Assembly: GCA_003963405.1 (NCBI GenBank)
Contig: RXIY01000018.1
Coordinates: 31,560-95,559, forward strand
Reading direction: 5' to 3'
Source: Hyphomicrobiales bacterium
GTDB taxonomy: Bacteria > Pseudomonadota > Alphaproteobacteria > Rhizobiales > Beijerinckiaceae
Length of the DNA stretch: 64,000 nt
Shown here in pieces: positions 46,683 to 56,474 of this stretch (within the stretch, counting starts at the first letter, position 1; each line of letters starts with the position of its first letter). The notes under the pieces are model-generated. The model saw only the letters and a program-made list of their open reading frames with translations, was not told the DNA's origin and did not search any database. The translations under genes and the position numbers were made by a program.

Positions 46683-47756
46683 ATGACCTTCCCCACCGCC
46701 GAACTCGATTTTGCGCCCGCGCCCCGCCTGGAGCCCAAGGGGCGTTTCCCCAGGCTGCCACGTCCGAATCTGGAATGGACGCCTGAGGTCGAGGCTGCGA
46801 CCGCGCATCTCTACGAGCGCGTCTCCAAGGTCATTCCGCCGGTCGAATGGCCGTTTCACGCGCCTTATGTGAAGGCGATCAACGACCTCAAGGCGGCGCG
46901 CAACGCCGTGATCCTGGCGCATAATTACCAGACGCCAGAAATCTATCACTGCGTTTCCGACTACATTGGCGACAGCCTCCAGCTCGCCAAGCTGGCCGCG
47001 CAGTCGAACGCCGACGTCATCGTGCAGGGCGGCGTCTATTTCATGGCCGAGACGTCGAAGATCCTCAATCCCGACAAGACCGTGCTGATTCCGGACGCGG
47101 AAGCCGGCTGCTCGCTGGCGGCCTCGATCACGGCCGCCGACATTCGCGGGCTGCGCCGCGAATATCCGGGCGTGCCGATCGTCGCTTATGTCAACACCTC
47201 GGCCGAGGTGAAGGCGGAGGTAGATATCTGCTGCACCTCCTCCAACGCGGTGAAGGTCGTCGAGAGCCTCGGCGTCGACCGCGTCATCATGGTCCCGGAC
47301 CGATTCCTGGCGCAGAACGTCGCCGCGCAGACCAAGGTGAAGATCATCGCCTGGCACGGCGCCTGTGAGGTGCACGAGCTTTTCACGGCTGAGGAAATTC
47401 TCGGTTTCAAGGCTGACCATCCGGGCCTGAAGGTGATCGCCCATCCGGAATGCCCGCGCGAAGTCGTGGAGGTCTCGGACTTTTCCGGCTCCACCGCGGC
47501 GATGATCGACTATGTGCGCAACAACAAGCCGGCGCGCGTCATGCTCGTGACGGAATGCTCCATGGCTGACAATATCGCGGCGGAGACGACGGGAACGCAG
47601 TTCGTGCGGCCCTGCAATTTCTGCCCGCATATGAAGCGCATCACGCTGCCCAAGATTCTCGACGCACTGCTGGAGATTCGTGAGGAAGTCGTCGTGGATC
47701 CGGCGACGGCCGCACGCGCGCGCCGCAGCGTGCAGAGGATGATCGACCTGGGGTGA
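46683..47756 (+). CDS. nadA: Quinolinate synthase NadA
   Basis: Condenses iminoaspartate with dihydroxyacetone phosphate to quinolinate, using a [4Fe-4S] cluster. 357 residues. Cluster cysteines are plausible in [18 protein letters not shown] and [12 protein letters not shown]; the N-terminal [13 protein letters not shown] is typical. First gene of the nadA-DUF4202-nadB-nadC run; two TTATACTC dyads precede it. Confidence 0.96.
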   Translation: MTFPTAELDFAPAPRLEPKGRFPRLPRPNLEWTPEVEAATAHLYERVSKVIPPVEWPFHAPYVKAINDLKAARNAVILAHNYQTPEIYHCVSDYIGDSLQLAKLAAQSNADVIVQGGVYFMAETSKILNPDKTVLIPDAEAGCSLAASITAADIRGLRREYPGVPIVAYVNTSAEVKAEVDICCTSSNAVKVVESLGVDRVIMVPDRFLAQNVAAQTKVKIIAWHGACEVHELFTAEEILGFKADHPGLKVIAHPECPREVVEVSDFSGSTAAMIDYVRNNKPARVMLVTECSMADNIAAETTGTQFVRPCNFCPHMKRITLPKILDALLEIREEVVVDPATAARARRSVQRMIDLG

Positions 47757-47880
47757 GCACGTCCCCTCCCTGTCCCATAGGGCGAGAGAGGGGACGCTCC
47801 CGATCGGCAGCGCCGATAAAATTCACGCTCTGCTCCCTCTCCCGCGAAAGCGGTGGAGGGTTGGGGAGGGGGTAGAAAGA
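47757..47880. repeat. Intergenic palindromic repeat, type I copy 2, ending in a ribosome-binding site
   Basis: This spacer between nadA and the DUF4202 gene resembles 1474-1593 (trpG/trpD). Both end in CTCTCCCGCG/GCTCCCGCG..GGAGGGTT..GAGGGGGTA, and the final GAGGGGGTAGAAAG provides the Shine-Dalgarno sequence of the next gene. Inverted ends (CCCCTCCC..GGGGAGGGGG) give it a hairpin character. Confidence 0.6.
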
Positions 47881-47884
47881 CGAC

Positions 47885-48505
47885 ATGCCGTCCCTCGAAG
47901 CGACACTCGCCGCCATCGACGCCGCCAACGCGGAAGATCCCCGCAAGGCGGACGGCCGGGCCTACGAAAGCCTCTACGCCGAGCGCATGAGCGCCCGCCT
48001 TTCGGCCCTCTATCCGGAAGCGTCCGACCTTCTGAAGATCGCCGCCCGCGCCCAGCATCTGCGCCGATGGGAAATCCCACGCGCCGATTATCCGGAGGGA
48101 CGCCGCGGCTACAACGACTGGCGACGCGCCTGTCGCGAACGCCACGCCTGTCTCGCCGGCGACATCATGCGCGCCCACGGCTATGACGAAGCGGCCATCG
48201 CCCATGTCGGCGCTTTGATTCGCAAGGAGCAGCTCAAGAAAGACCCGGAATCGCAGGCACTGGAGAATGTCGCCGCCATCGTCTTCCTCGAATATTATTT
48301 CGAGGATTTCCTCGCCAAATACCAAGGTTACGAGGACGAAAAGATCGTCGACATTCTCGGCAAGACGCTGTGCAAAATGTCGCCCAAGGGCCACGGCGCG
48401 GCGCTTGCTCTGCCCCTGCCCGACCGCGCCCGCGCGCTCGTCTCCGCTGCCGTGGCGCGAGAGGCGGCGGCGCTCGAACGGCTCGCCGCCGTCTCGCTCG
48501 ATTAG
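47885..48505 (+). CDS. DUF4202 family protein inside the nad operon
   Basis: 206 residues, predicted cytoplasmic and helical. The segment LKIAARAQHLRRWEIPRADY, with its conserved His, and YEDEKIVDILGKTLCKMSPK fit the DUF4202 family, whose function is unknown. Conserved His/Asp/Glu residues (AQHLRRWE; FLEYYFEDF) hint at an HD-like metal enzyme; that is inference. The gene sits between nadA (128 bp) and nadB (3 bp), so it is translated with the NAD pathway genes. Confidence 0.8.
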   Translation: MPSLEATLAAIDAANAEDPRKADGRAYESLYAERMSARLSALYPEASDLLKIAARAQHLRRWEIPRADYPEGRRGYNDWRRACRERHACLAGDIMRAHGYDEAAIAHVGALIRKEQLKKDPESQALENVAAIVFLEYYFEDFLAKYQGYEDEKIVDILGKTLCKMSPKGHGAALALPLPDRARALVSAAVAREAAALERLAAVSLD

Positions 48506-48508
48506 CCG

Positions 48509-50053
48509 ATGCCGGGCAAGCTCCCTCCCATCGTCATCGTCGGCGGCGGCCTTGCGGGCGTCTTCTGCGCGCTGAAGCTCGCGCCGCACCCGGTGGCCAT
48601 CCTCGCGCCCACGCCGGTCGGGTCGAGCGGCTCCTCTTATTGGGCGCAAGGCGGCATCGCCGCTGCGGTCGAGGAAGGCGACACGCCGGAGCGGCACGCC
48701 GACGACACGGTGGCGGCCGGCGCCGGCATCGTGGACCGTGAGATTGCGCTCGGCATGGCGCGCGAGGCGCGCGACCGGGTCGAGGATCTCGCCGCAATGG
48801 GCGCGCCTTTCGACAGACGCGACGGGGGCGCCTTTGCGCCTTCGCGCGAGGCGGCCCATTCGCATCGCCGCGTGGTGCGCGTGATGGGCGACGCCGCCGG
48901 GCGCGCCATCATGGAGACGCTGGAGAGAGAGGTCGCGCGGACGCCTTCCGTCACAGTTGTCGCCGGCTATTCCGCTCAGGAGATCATCACGCACGGAGGC
49001 CGCATCGTCGGCGTGCGCGCGCGCCACGATTCGGGCCGCATCTGCGACATTCCCTGCTCGGCCCTGGTGCTGGCGACGGGCGGCGTCGGCCATTTGTACC
49101 GTCTCACGACCAATCCGGTGGAGGCGCGCGGGGTCGGCGTCGCCATGGCGGCGCGCGCCGGGGCCGCCATCGCCGACGCGGAATTCGTGCAATTCCACCC
49201 GACGGCCATCGACATTGACGCCGATCCGGCCCCGCTCGCGACGGAGGCGCTGCGCGGCGAAGGCGCGACCATCGTAGACCGAGACGGCAGACGCTTCCTG
49301 CTCGACGTCGATCCGGCGGGGGAGCTCGCGCCGCGCGACGTCGTCGCGCGCGGCGTCTTCGCCAGCATTCGGGCCGGGCGCGGCGCCTTTCTGGACGCGC
49401 GGGCCGCCGTCGGTGCCGAGTTCCCGCGTCGCTTTCCCAACGTCTACGCAAGCTGCACGGCGGCCGGCATCGACCCGGTAACGCAGCCGATCCCCGTCGC
49501 GCCAGCCGCGCATTATCACATGGGCGGCGTCTGGACAGACAGGCGGGGCCGCACGAGCCTATCGGGCCTCTGGGCCATCGGCGAGGTCGCCTCGACCGGC
49601 GTGCATGGCGCCAACCGGCTCGCCTCAAATTCGCTGCTGGAGGCGGTTGTCTTCGGCGCGCGGGCCGCCGCCGACATCGCGGCCGCCGAATTGCCGGAAA
49701 TCGACCCGCGCGTCATGGCGGATCGCGCCGAGCCGCTCGCCCATGACCGCGACTTCGCCATCGTGGAGGAGTTGCGCGACCTGATGTCGGCGAATGTCGG
49801 CGTCATTCGCGACGCCGCCGGTCTCGCGGGGGCGCTCAAGGCGATCCGACGCCTTTCCTCGCGCACGAGCGACATCGAGATTTCCAACATGCTGACCACC
49901 GCGCTGCTGATCGCGGCTTCCGCCTTCGCCCGCCGCGAGAGCAGAGGCGCGCAGTTCCGCTCGGATTTTCCCAACGCCGATTTCGCTTTGGCGCATCGCA
50001 CGCGCATGACGCTGGCTGAGGCCCTGCGGATCGCCGAAGAGGCCGGCGCGTGA
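48509..50053 (+). CDS. nadB: L-aspartate oxidase NadB
   Basis: Oxidises aspartate to iminoaspartate, the substrate of NadA. 514 residues. FAD-binding N-terminus [36 protein letters not shown], the flavin/active-site region [20 protein letters not shown], and [10 protein letters not shown] with [20 protein letters not shown]. It starts 3 bp after the DUF4202 gene and is clearly in the same transcript. Confidence 0.96.
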   Translation: MPGKLPPIVIVGGGLAGVFCALKLAPHPVAILAPTPVGSSGSSYWAQGGIAAAVEEGDTPERHADDTVAAGAGIVDREIALGMAREARDRVEDLAAMGAPFDRRDGGAFAPSREAAHSHRRVVRVMGDAAGRAIMETLEREVARTPSVTVVAGYSAQEIITHGGRIVGVRARHDSGRICDIPCSALVLATGGVGHLYRLTTNPVEARGVGVAMAARAGAAIADAEFVQFHPTAIDIDADPAPLATEALRGEGATIVDRDGRRFLLDVDPAGELAPRDVVARGVFASIRAGRGAFLDARAAVGAEFPRRFPNVYASCTAAGIDPVTQPIPVAPAAHYHMGGVWTDRRGRTSLSGLWAIGEVASTGVHGANRLASNSLLEAVVFGARAAADIAAAELPEIDPRVMADRAEPLAHDRDFAIVEELRDLMSANVGVIRDAAGLAGALKAIRRLSSRTSDIEISNMLTTALLIAASAFARRESRGAQFRSDFPNADFALAHRTRMTLAEALRIAEEAGA

Positions 50054-50084
50054 GCGCGGTGGGGCGGACCCGCGGGCGCGACGC

Positions 50085-50207
50085 CCATCCCTCCCCCTCA
50101 CGGGGAGGGTGGCCCCGCGAAGCGGGGTCGGGTGGGGCGCCCCGGATCCTCAATCGAGATCGCCGCTCCCTACCCCTGGCCCCTGCCCGCAAGGGGGAGG
50201 GAAATCA
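50085..50207. repeat. Palindromic repeat, type II copy 2, between nadB and nadC
   Basis: Module B (CCTCCCCCTCACGGGGAGGGTGG..GAAGCGGGGTCGGGTGGGG, 50089-50136) is followed by module A (CCTACCCCTGGCCCCTGCCC..GGGGGAGGGAAATCAG, ~50168-50207). The same two modules occur in reverse order inside dnaE2 at 36168-36325. It fills most of the 183-bp gap. Confidence 0.75.
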
Positions 50208-50236
50208 GGCCGTCATCATTGCAAGGGCTCAGGCTC

Positions 50237-51088
50237 ATGGATTTTGATCTTCCTCCCTTCCTCGTCGAGGACGCCGTTCGCGCCGCGCTGGCGGAGGACC
50301 TCGGCCGCGCCGGGGATGTCACCACCCAGGCGATCATCCCCAGGAGCGTCACGGCGCGCGCGGTGATCGCCGCGCGCGAGGCGGGCGTCGTCGCCGGCCT
50401 GCCGCTCGCCCGGGCGGCTTTCGCGCAGATCGATTCGACCGTCGGCTTCGAAGCCTGGAAGGCGGATGGCGACGCCATCGAGCCCGGCGCAATCGTCGCG
50501 CGCATCGAAGGCCCGGCGCGCGCGATTCTTTCGGCGGAGCGCGTGGCGCTGAACTATCTCGGCCGATTGTCGGGGGTCGCCTCGCTCACGGCGCTTTACG
50601 CCGCGCGCATCGCCCATACGAGGGCGCGCGTCTGCGACACGCGCAAGACCACGCCGCTGATGCGCGCTCTGGAGAAATACGCCGTGCGCTGCGGGGGCGG
50701 CGCCAATCACCGCTTTGGCCTCGATGACGCCGTGCTCATCAAGGACAATCACATCGCCGTCGCCGGCGGCGTCGTCCCTGCCCTGCGCGCCGCCAAGGCC
50801 TTCGTCGGCCATCTGACGAAGATCGAGATCGAAGTGGATACGCTCGATCAGCTCGGAGAGGTCGTTGCGGAAGGGGCCGACGCGGTGCTGCTCGACAACA
50901 TGCCGCCCGAAATCCTGCGCGCCGCCGTGGCGCTCGTCGGTGGGCGCATGATCTGCGAAGCCTCGGGCGGCGTGACGCTGGAGACGGTGGCGGCCATTGC
51001 CGAAACCGGCGTCGATCTCATCTCGGTCGGCGCTCTCACCCACTCCGCGCGCGTGCTCGACCTGGGGCTCGATATCGACATCACTTGA
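50237..51088 (+). CDS. nadC: Nicotinate-nucleotide pyrophosphorylase NadC
   Basis: Converts quinolinate and PRPP to nicotinate mononucleotide. 283 residues. [34 protein letters not shown] (quinolinate-binding Arg/Lys), LIKDNHIA and the barrel end [20 protein letters not shown] are canonical. ATG 50237 opens the family N-terminus ([19 protein letters not shown]); the longer frame comes from the upstream repeat. It completes the NAD de novo set. Confidence 0.96.
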   Translation: MDFDLPPFLVEDAVRAALAEDLGRAGDVTTQAIIPRSVTARAVIAAREAGVVAGLPLARAAFAQIDSTVGFEAWKADGDAIEPGAIVARIEGPARAILSAERVALNYLGRLSGVASLTALYAARIAHTRARVCDTRKTTPLMRALEKYAVRCGGGANHRFGLDDAVLIKDNHIAVAGGVVPALRAAKAFVGHLTKIEIEVDTLDQLGEVVAEGADAVLLDNMPPEILRAAVALVGGRMICEASGGVTLETVAAIAETGVDLISVGALTHSARVLDLGLDIDIT

Positions 51089-51220
51089 GATCTTCCGGTG
51101 GACACGCCCCCGGCGTCGATTGCGGCCAAGTTCTGATTTGTTAATCTCGGCTGACCACAGGAGCGGCGGACAGCATGCGCGAGGGCGATTGCTGCCGCCC
51201 CAAAGCGACAGCGACGTTTC

Positions 51221-53605
51221 ATGGACCCGACGAGACCCTCCCTTCGCTTGGCCTGGCTTCTGAAGGCTGTCGTCGCGGTGCTGCTGTTCCTGTCAGGATG
51301 CGACGGGATGAGTCCTGCGGCGGCGCAGACGGGGCCGGCTCCTTCGGCGTCGCCCGATTACACGACGGACATCCAGCCGATCTTCAATCGCCGCTGCATC
51401 GCCTGTCACGGCTGTCTCGGCTCGCCCTGCAACGTGAAACTCGACTCCTTCCGCGGCGTCGATCGCGGCGGATTCGGCGTCAATCCCTATAGCAGCCACG
51501 TCGAGGCCAGCCCGCGCGTCGATATGGACTTCGCGCAGACGACGCAGGAGTGGCGCCAGCGCGGGTTCTATCCGATCCTCGAACGCGAGGGGTCGTCGGC
51601 GGACCGGCTCGACCGGTCCCTGCTCTACAAGATGGTTTCCGCCGGCGCTCGGCATAATCAGCCGGGCTTCTCGCGCGCGGCGGTCATGCCGCTCTACGCC
51701 AGGCGCTACAGCCACCGATGCCCGGCGACCCCCGAGGCGCTGAACGCTCATCTCGACTCCTATCCCGCAGCTGGAATGCCCTTCGGCTTGCCGGCCCTCT
51801 CGAGCGCGGAGATCGAAAAACTCGCGGCCTGGGTGGCCAACGGCTCGCCGGGACCCATGCCGGAGTCGCAGCAACGGGCCGGGGCGGTCAACGGCCGGGC
51901 GGCTGTCGGCGACTGGGAGGCGTTCCTCAACGACCCGGACCCGCGCCATCGGCTGGTCGCCCGTTACATCTTCGATCACGTCTATCAGGCCAGCATCGTC
52001 CTCGAGGAGAGCCCGGGGGACTTCTTCCGTCTCGTACGGTCCAAGACCCCCGCGCGCCGCGCAGACGCCGAGGGAAAGGCGGCGGTCGATCTTCCGGTCG
52101 AGGTCATCGACACCGCTCTCCCCTATGACAATCCTTACACTTACGCGGGGGTGGACCGGTTCTGGTATCGCCTTCAGAAGGTCTCGACGCCGAGAGTGCA
52201 GAAAAACCATTTCGTCTGGCGCCTGAACAAAGGATCGCTCGCGCATCTCGGACAGCTTTTCTTCGCGCGCGACTGGGACAAAACGCAGGACATGAACCCG
52301 CCCTGGGGCGTCGGCAATCCGTTCCGAATCTACCGGGCCATTCCGGCGGAGGCGCGCTCCCTGTTCCTGCTCGAAAATTCGGAAATGATCGTCGGCGGGA
52401 TCACCTATGGACCCGTGTGCCTGGGACAGACGGCGACCTATGCCGTCAAGGATCATTTCTGGGTCAATTTCCTCGACCCGCGTCACGACCCGTCCGTGCA
52501 GGACCCGGAACTCGGGCTCGAAACCTGGTCCACCATGATGGACCGCTTTCCCATCGGCGACGCCGAATATGTCGAGGCTTATGCGAAGGCGCAGAAGAAG
52601 CTGACGCCCGAGGGCATGACCATTGACGCCATCTGGAACGGCGACGGAAAGAATCCGAACGCATGGCTCACCGTCCTGCGGCACGAAACCAATGTCTCTG
52701 TGATGAAGGGCCGTCAGGGCGGCGTTCCGCGCAGCCAATGGCTGATCGGCTACAGCGGCTTCGAGCGTCTCTATTACGATACGGTGGCGAGCTACAAATA
52801 TTGGGAGGGCGATCTCGGGAAGCTCGAGACGCTGGTCTTCTTCAATTTCCTGCGACAGGAAATGGAAGACAATTTTCTGCTCCTGCTCCCCGAGAAAGAT
52901 CGCGAACCGATCCGCCGGAATTGGTCGCAGGGCGCGTTCGGCGCTGTCGGGCGCTTTCTCGTGCCCTTCCCCGACAGCAATCTGCCCGGAGGAATCGCAG
53001 GAGCCGCGCCGAGCCCCTTGCTCGACGTGGTCGCGCGCATTCAGGCGCGCCTGGGTCCGGCGATCAGCGGGCCGGTCGATGCGTTCAATCCCCTCGTCAA
53101 ACCAAAGATTTCGCTTGACCAGCCGATTGACGGCTACGGGCGCTGGATCAAGGCGGTCTCGCTGCTGACCGAGACCACCGCTTATAAGTTCCCGCGCTTT
53201 CTTCCGAGCGTCGTATTACTGCGTTTGAACCACGGACGAGAATCCCGCGTCTATTCGCTGATCGCCAATCGCGTCTACAAGACGCAGTTCGATCTCTTCT
53301 TCCAGAATGGCGAGGCATTGCCCGACGAATACACGATGAGCGTCTATCCGACGATCATCGGGGGATTCCCCAACCTCTTCATGGAGCTGGATCTCGCCCA
53401 GGCGCCCGCCTTCCTGAAAGAGTTGCGTTCGGTCCAGACCCTCGACGACTGGAAGGCGCTTCGGAACCGCTATGGCGTTCTGCGCAACAGCGCGCATTTC
53501 TGGCCTACGCTCGACTGGTTCAACGACTGGAACTTCAGGCGACGCGGCGAGGACGCGGGGTATCTCGACCTTTCCTATTACGATCTGCTCGATACGGTCT
53601 ACTGA
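51221..53605 (+). CDS. cti: Fatty acid cis/trans isomerase (Cti)
   Basis: Periplasmic haem protein that converts cis- to trans-unsaturated acyl chains in membrane lipids during solvent or heat stress. 794 residues. An N-terminal hydrophobic export segment (LLKAVVAVLLFLSGCDG) has a lipobox-like Cys. The cytochrome-c haem site CIACH lies in RRCIACHGCLGSPCNVKLDS, the Cti signature with extra cysteines. PPWGVGNPFRIYRAIPAEAR and WLTVLRHETNVSVMKG follow. It is encoded alone, 132 bp after nadC. Confidence 0.92.
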   Translation: MDPTRPSLRLAWLLKAVVAVLLFLSGCDGMSPAAAQTGPAPSASPDYTTDIQPIFNRRCIACHGCLGSPCNVKLDSFRGVDRGGFGVNPYSSHVEASPRVDMDFAQTTQEWRQRGFYPILEREGSSADRLDRSLLYKMVSAGARHNQPGFSRAAVMPLYARRYSHRCPATPEALNAHLDSYPAAGMPFGLPALSSAEIEKLAAWVANGSPGPMPESQQRAGAVNGRAAVGDWEAFLNDPDPRHRLVARYIFDHVYQASIVLEESPGDFFRLVRSKTPARRADAEGKAAVDLPVEVIDTALPYDNPYTYAGVDRFWYRLQKVSTPRVQKNHFVWRLNKGSLAHLGQLFFARDWDKTQDMNPPWGVGNPFRIYRAIPAEARSLFLLENSEMIVGGITYGPVCLGQTATYAVKDHFWVNFLDPRHDPSVQDPELGLETWSTMMDRFPIGDAEYVEAYAKAQKKLTPEGMTIDAIWNGDGKNPNAWLTVLRHETNVSVMKGRQGGVPRSQWLIGYSGFERLYYDTVASYKYWEGDLGKLETLVFFNFLRQEMEDNFLLLLPEKDREPIRRNWSQGAFGAVGRFLVPFPDSNLPGGIAGAAPSPLLDVVARIQARLGPAISGPVDAFNPLVKPKISLDQPIDGYGRWIKAVSLLTETTAYKFPRFLPSVVLLRLNHGRESRVYSLIANRVYKTQFDLFFQNGEALPDEYTMSVYPTIIGGFPNLFMELDLAQAPAFLKELRSVQTLDDWKALRNRYGVLRNSAHFWPTLDWFNDWNFRRRGEDAGYLDLSYYDLLDTVY

Positions 53606-53618
53606 CTGGAGCGAGACC

Positions 53619-54473
53619 TCAAGTCATCACGGCGCTGAGGCGCGCGAGTTTCAGCCGGCGCTTTTCCAGCATCTCGGGCAAGCGCGGCGACAGCAGGAAG
53701 GCGAGTTCCTGCTCGCGGGTAATCGTCACCGGATCCTGAGCCGCGAGCTCCTCATCGACATGGCCAGGGTGGCACATGACCAGATGGCGTCGCCCCGGCG
53801 CGCGCAGATAGGTCTCGAAAGCCTTGGCGTAATCCTTCCCGGGGTGGAAATCCGAAAAGCCGGAAAAACCCTCGTTTGTCGCGAAGCCATGCCGTCTTGC
53901 CGTACGCCGCAACCCCGAGGACAGGCCCCGCACGGCGAGCGCCTTGCCCACATGCGCCCGCCGCATCAGAATGCGATGAAGCCCGTCGCCGGGGTATCTG
54001 ATCCAGGCGCGGCCGGCGAGCTTTCGAACCGCCATGGCTTCGATCAGCGCGTCGCGAATCCCCGGCAGGCCGTGCACGTGCTGGTGGCCGTCCACGAAAT
54101 CGGGCCGGCGCCCCATGACCGCCTCGAAGCGGTCGAATTGCCGGTCGATCTCGGCGCGAATCTCGTCGAGAGGCAGCTTGCCGCGCATGGCCATCCGCAC
54201 CACCGTCGCGATCGGTGGGAAGGCTCCCGTGGGGGCGAATTTGGGCATTGGGCCGAGCGGACGGCCGAGCGTGAGGTTGAAATGCAGGCCGACATCCGCG
54301 TTTTCCGAGCGGCGAAGCAACTCGCGGCCCATGGCGGGCCAGCGCGGCCCATTGACCAGCGCCGAGACTGCCGTCAAGCGTCCGGCGTCAAGCGCCTCCA
54401 GAATGCCGACGCTGACAGCGTAGGACAGGGCGTAGTCGTCCGCGCACAGGGCGATGATCCGGTCCCGCGCCAT
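53619..54473 (-). CDS. ChbG/HpnK (YdjC-like) carbohydrate deacetylase
   Basis: 284 residues. Metal-site motifs CADDYALS and VGLHFNLT at the N-terminal side, then DGHQHVHGLPGIRDAL and MCHPGHVDEE. The family removes N-acetyl groups from sugars: HpnK acts on hopanoid glucosamine, ChbG on chitobiose. Length and motif spacing resemble HpnK-type proteins, but no hopanoid genes are adjacent. It is divergent from a GtrB/ArnC-like glycosyltransferase, so a glycolipid substrate is plausible. Confidence 0.83.
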   Translation of the reverse strand: MARDRIIALCADDYALSYAVSVGILEALDAGRLTAVSALVNGPRWPAMGRELLRRSENADVGLHFNLTLGRPLGPMPKFAPTGAFPPIATVVRMAMRGKLPLDEIRAEIDRQFDRFEAVMGRRPDFVDGHQHVHGLPGIRDALIEAMAVRKLAGRAWIRYPGDGLHRILMRRAHVGKALAVRGLSSGLRRTARRHGFATNEGFSGFSDFHPGKDYAKAFETYLRAPGRRHLVMCHPGHVDEELAAQDPVTITREQELAFLLSPRLPEMLEKRRLKLARLSAVMT

Positions 54474-54532
54474 TGCCTCAAGCTCCCGTTTGCGCCTATG
54501 CCCCGCCCCGAATTTCTGCTTGAAACGGCGCC

Positions 54533-55501
54533 ATGAGCGACAGACCCCAGACTCCCGATATATCGGTCGTCATCCCTGTGTTCAACGAGCGCGCGAATTT
54601 GCGCCCGCTCGCGGCGCGGCTCGTGCCGGCCCTCGAAGGAACTGGCCTCGCGTTCGAAGCCATATTCATCGACGACGGCTCGCACGACGACAGTCTTTCC
54701 GAGCTGCGCGCCCTTTGCGCCGCCGAACCGCGCTTTCGCGCACTCTCTTTCTCGCGCAATTTCGGCAAAGAGGTCGCCATCGCCGCCGGTCTCGACGACG
54801 CGCGCGGCCGCGCCGTGGTCATCATGGATTCGGACCTCCAGCACCCGCCGGAAGTCATCCCGCGCTTCGTCGCGCGCTGGCGCGAAGGCTACAAGAACGT
54901 CTATGGCCAGCGCACGGACCGCGCTACGGATCCGAAACTCCGGGCGGTTCTCACGCGGCTCTTCTACCGACTCATCGATCATTTCGGCGATGTCTCACTG
55001 CCGCCCGGCGCTGGCGATTTCCGGCTTCTCGACCGGCAGGCGGTGGACGCGCTGCTGTCAATGCGCGAGCGGGCGCGGTTCAACAAGGGCCTTTTCGCCT
55101 GGATCGGCTTCAAATCCATCGGCGTGCCCTTTGAGGTCGAAAGCCGGGCAAGCGGCGCCTCGAAGTTCAATCTGCCGCGCCTCATCCGATTCGCGCTCGA
55201 CGGGATCATGTCCTTTTCCTCCATCCCGCTGAAGGTCTGGACCTATGTCGGCCTCGGCATCTCCTTTTTCGCGCTGGCCATGGCCGCCTATTACTGGGCG
55301 CGGACGATGCTTTTCGGCGTGGATACGCCCGGCTTTCCGACGCTCGTCGTGTCGATCGCCTTCTTCTCCGGGGTGCAGCTCATATCGCTCGGCGTACTCG
55401 GCGAATATATCGCGCGCATTTTCAACGAAGTGAAAGGCCGGCCGCTCTATCTCGTGGCTGAACGGATCGAAGGCGGAAAGGAAGGCGGCGGGCGAGCGTG
55501 A
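54533..55501 (+). CDS. Polyprenyl-phosphate glycosyltransferase (GT2, GtrB/ArnC-like)
   Basis: 322 residues. GT2 core VVIPVFNERANLRPLAARL, IDDGSHDDSL, metal-binding MDSDLQHPPEV, and FNKGLFAWIGFK. Two C-terminal transmembrane helices (YVGLGISFFALAMAAYYWA; LVVSIAFFSGVQLISLGVLG) end in the IARIFNEVKGRPLYLV tail typical of GtrB/DPM1-type enzymes that load a sugar on undecaprenyl phosphate. Divergent from the deacetylase gene (59 bp between starts). Confidence 0.92.
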   Translation: MSDRPQTPDISVVIPVFNERANLRPLAARLVPALEGTGLAFEAIFIDDGSHDDSLSELRALCAAEPRFRALSFSRNFGKEVAIAAGLDDARGRAVVIMDSDLQHPPEVIPRFVARWREGYKNVYGQRTDRATDPKLRAVLTRLFYRLIDHFGDVSLPPGAGDFRLLDRQAVDALLSMRERARFNKGLFAWIGFKSIGVPFEVESRASGASKFNLPRLIRFALDGIMSFSSIPLKVWTYVGLGISFFALAMAAYYWARTMLFGVDTPGFPTLVVSIAFFSGVQLISLGVLGEYIARIFNEVKGRPLYLVAERIEGGKEGGGRA

Positions 55502-55583
55502 CGGGGTTGCCGCGTTTCTTCTTTCTTTCCCGGTCCGACGCGCATAAGCTTGAGCACGTTTTCAGCCTTGCGGGGAAAAAGAC

Positions 55584-55907
55584 ATGAACAGCCTCAAATT
55601 GCTCATGGCGTGCGCGCTGCTCGCCCTTCCCGGGATCGCCCCGGCCTCCGCCGGCCCTCTCGAGGACATATTTTATCCGCCGGACGTCAATGGCGTTCTC
55701 CCGATGGAGCGCGTTCTCGACCAGGCGCGCGCCTCTGTCGCCGGAACGGTCAAGGAGATCGAACTGGAGCAGGAGCACGGCAGGCTCATCTACGAAGTCG
55801 TCATCCTGACCCCCGACAATCGGAAGGTCGAGATCGAATATGACGCCCGAACCGGCGCTGAACTTTCCCGCGAGGTCAAAAAATACAAGCCGGAAAAGGA
55901 AGATTGA
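55584..55907 (+). CDS. Exported PepSY-domain protein
   Basis: 107 residues: signal peptide (ACALLALPGIAPASA) and one PepSY repeat (LPMERVLDQARASVAGTVKE, then YEVVILTPDNRKVEIEYDAR). PepSY domains inhibit proteases or modulate envelope enzymes. It is the last gene with clear chromosomal character before the accessory-looking region. Confidence 0.86.
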   Translation: MNSLKLLMACALLALPGIAPASAGPLEDIFYPPDVNGVLPMERVLDQARASVAGTVKEIELEQEHGRLIYEVVILTPDNRKVEIEYDARTGAELSREVKKYKPEKED

Positions 55908-55946
55908 TTCCGGCTGAAAAGACCCACGCCCAAATTAACGAACAAA

Positions 55947-56216
55947 TCACGGGCCCGTCGCGGTGAACGATTGCAGGAGAGCCAGGCCCTCCATCGTCAG
56001 ATCAGCGGCGAATCTCGTTAGCAGGAGGTAACAAGCCCTGCGACGGGCCTCCTCGATGTTTCCAGGCGGATAGCTGCACAGCGCCATCATGGCGAGTTCC
56101 TCAGCCTCGAAGGCTTCATCCTCGATTTTCGGACCAAGCTGCTGATCACAGGCATGGCGGAACGCGCGCACAGCAAGCAAATGATCGGCGATCAATTCAT
56201 TGAGCTTGTCACTCAT
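55947..56216 (-). CDS. Small unrecognised helical protein
   Basis: 89 residues from ATG 56216 (MSDKLNELIADHLLAVRAFR). It appears all-helical with an acidic middle (KIEDEAFEAEELAMMALCSY). No family recognised. First gene of the accessory-looking stretch, on the opposite strand to its neighbours. Confidence 0.55.
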   Translation of the reverse strand: MSDKLNELIADHLLAVRAFRHACDQQLGPKIEDEAFEAEELAMMALCSYPPGNIEEARRRACYLLLTRFAADLTMEGLALLQSFTATGP

Positions 56217-56474
56217 ACCGCAACCTATAACCAAAGTAATAAATCGGCCGGCTGCTAAAAATCCACAGAGCTCTGGCCTTTAAAGTTGTGCTTGAGCTTA
56301 ATGGTTGTGTCCAAGGCAGTCAACTGGATGCGCTGAGATGAGTCCGCCGGTAATGCGGCGTGCCAGGGCATGGCGACCGCAGGCGATCTTGTAACCGCGA
56401 GCGCGGACGCGAACTTCAATCTCTCGCCGATAGCTTGACCATAACAGTTCGGCCAGCGTAGCTTTCCAGGCGCG

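Noticed and set aside
47510..49519. Minus-strand frame of 669 codons over nadA, DUF4202 and nadB
   Set aside because: Crosses three well-supported genes; no motif.
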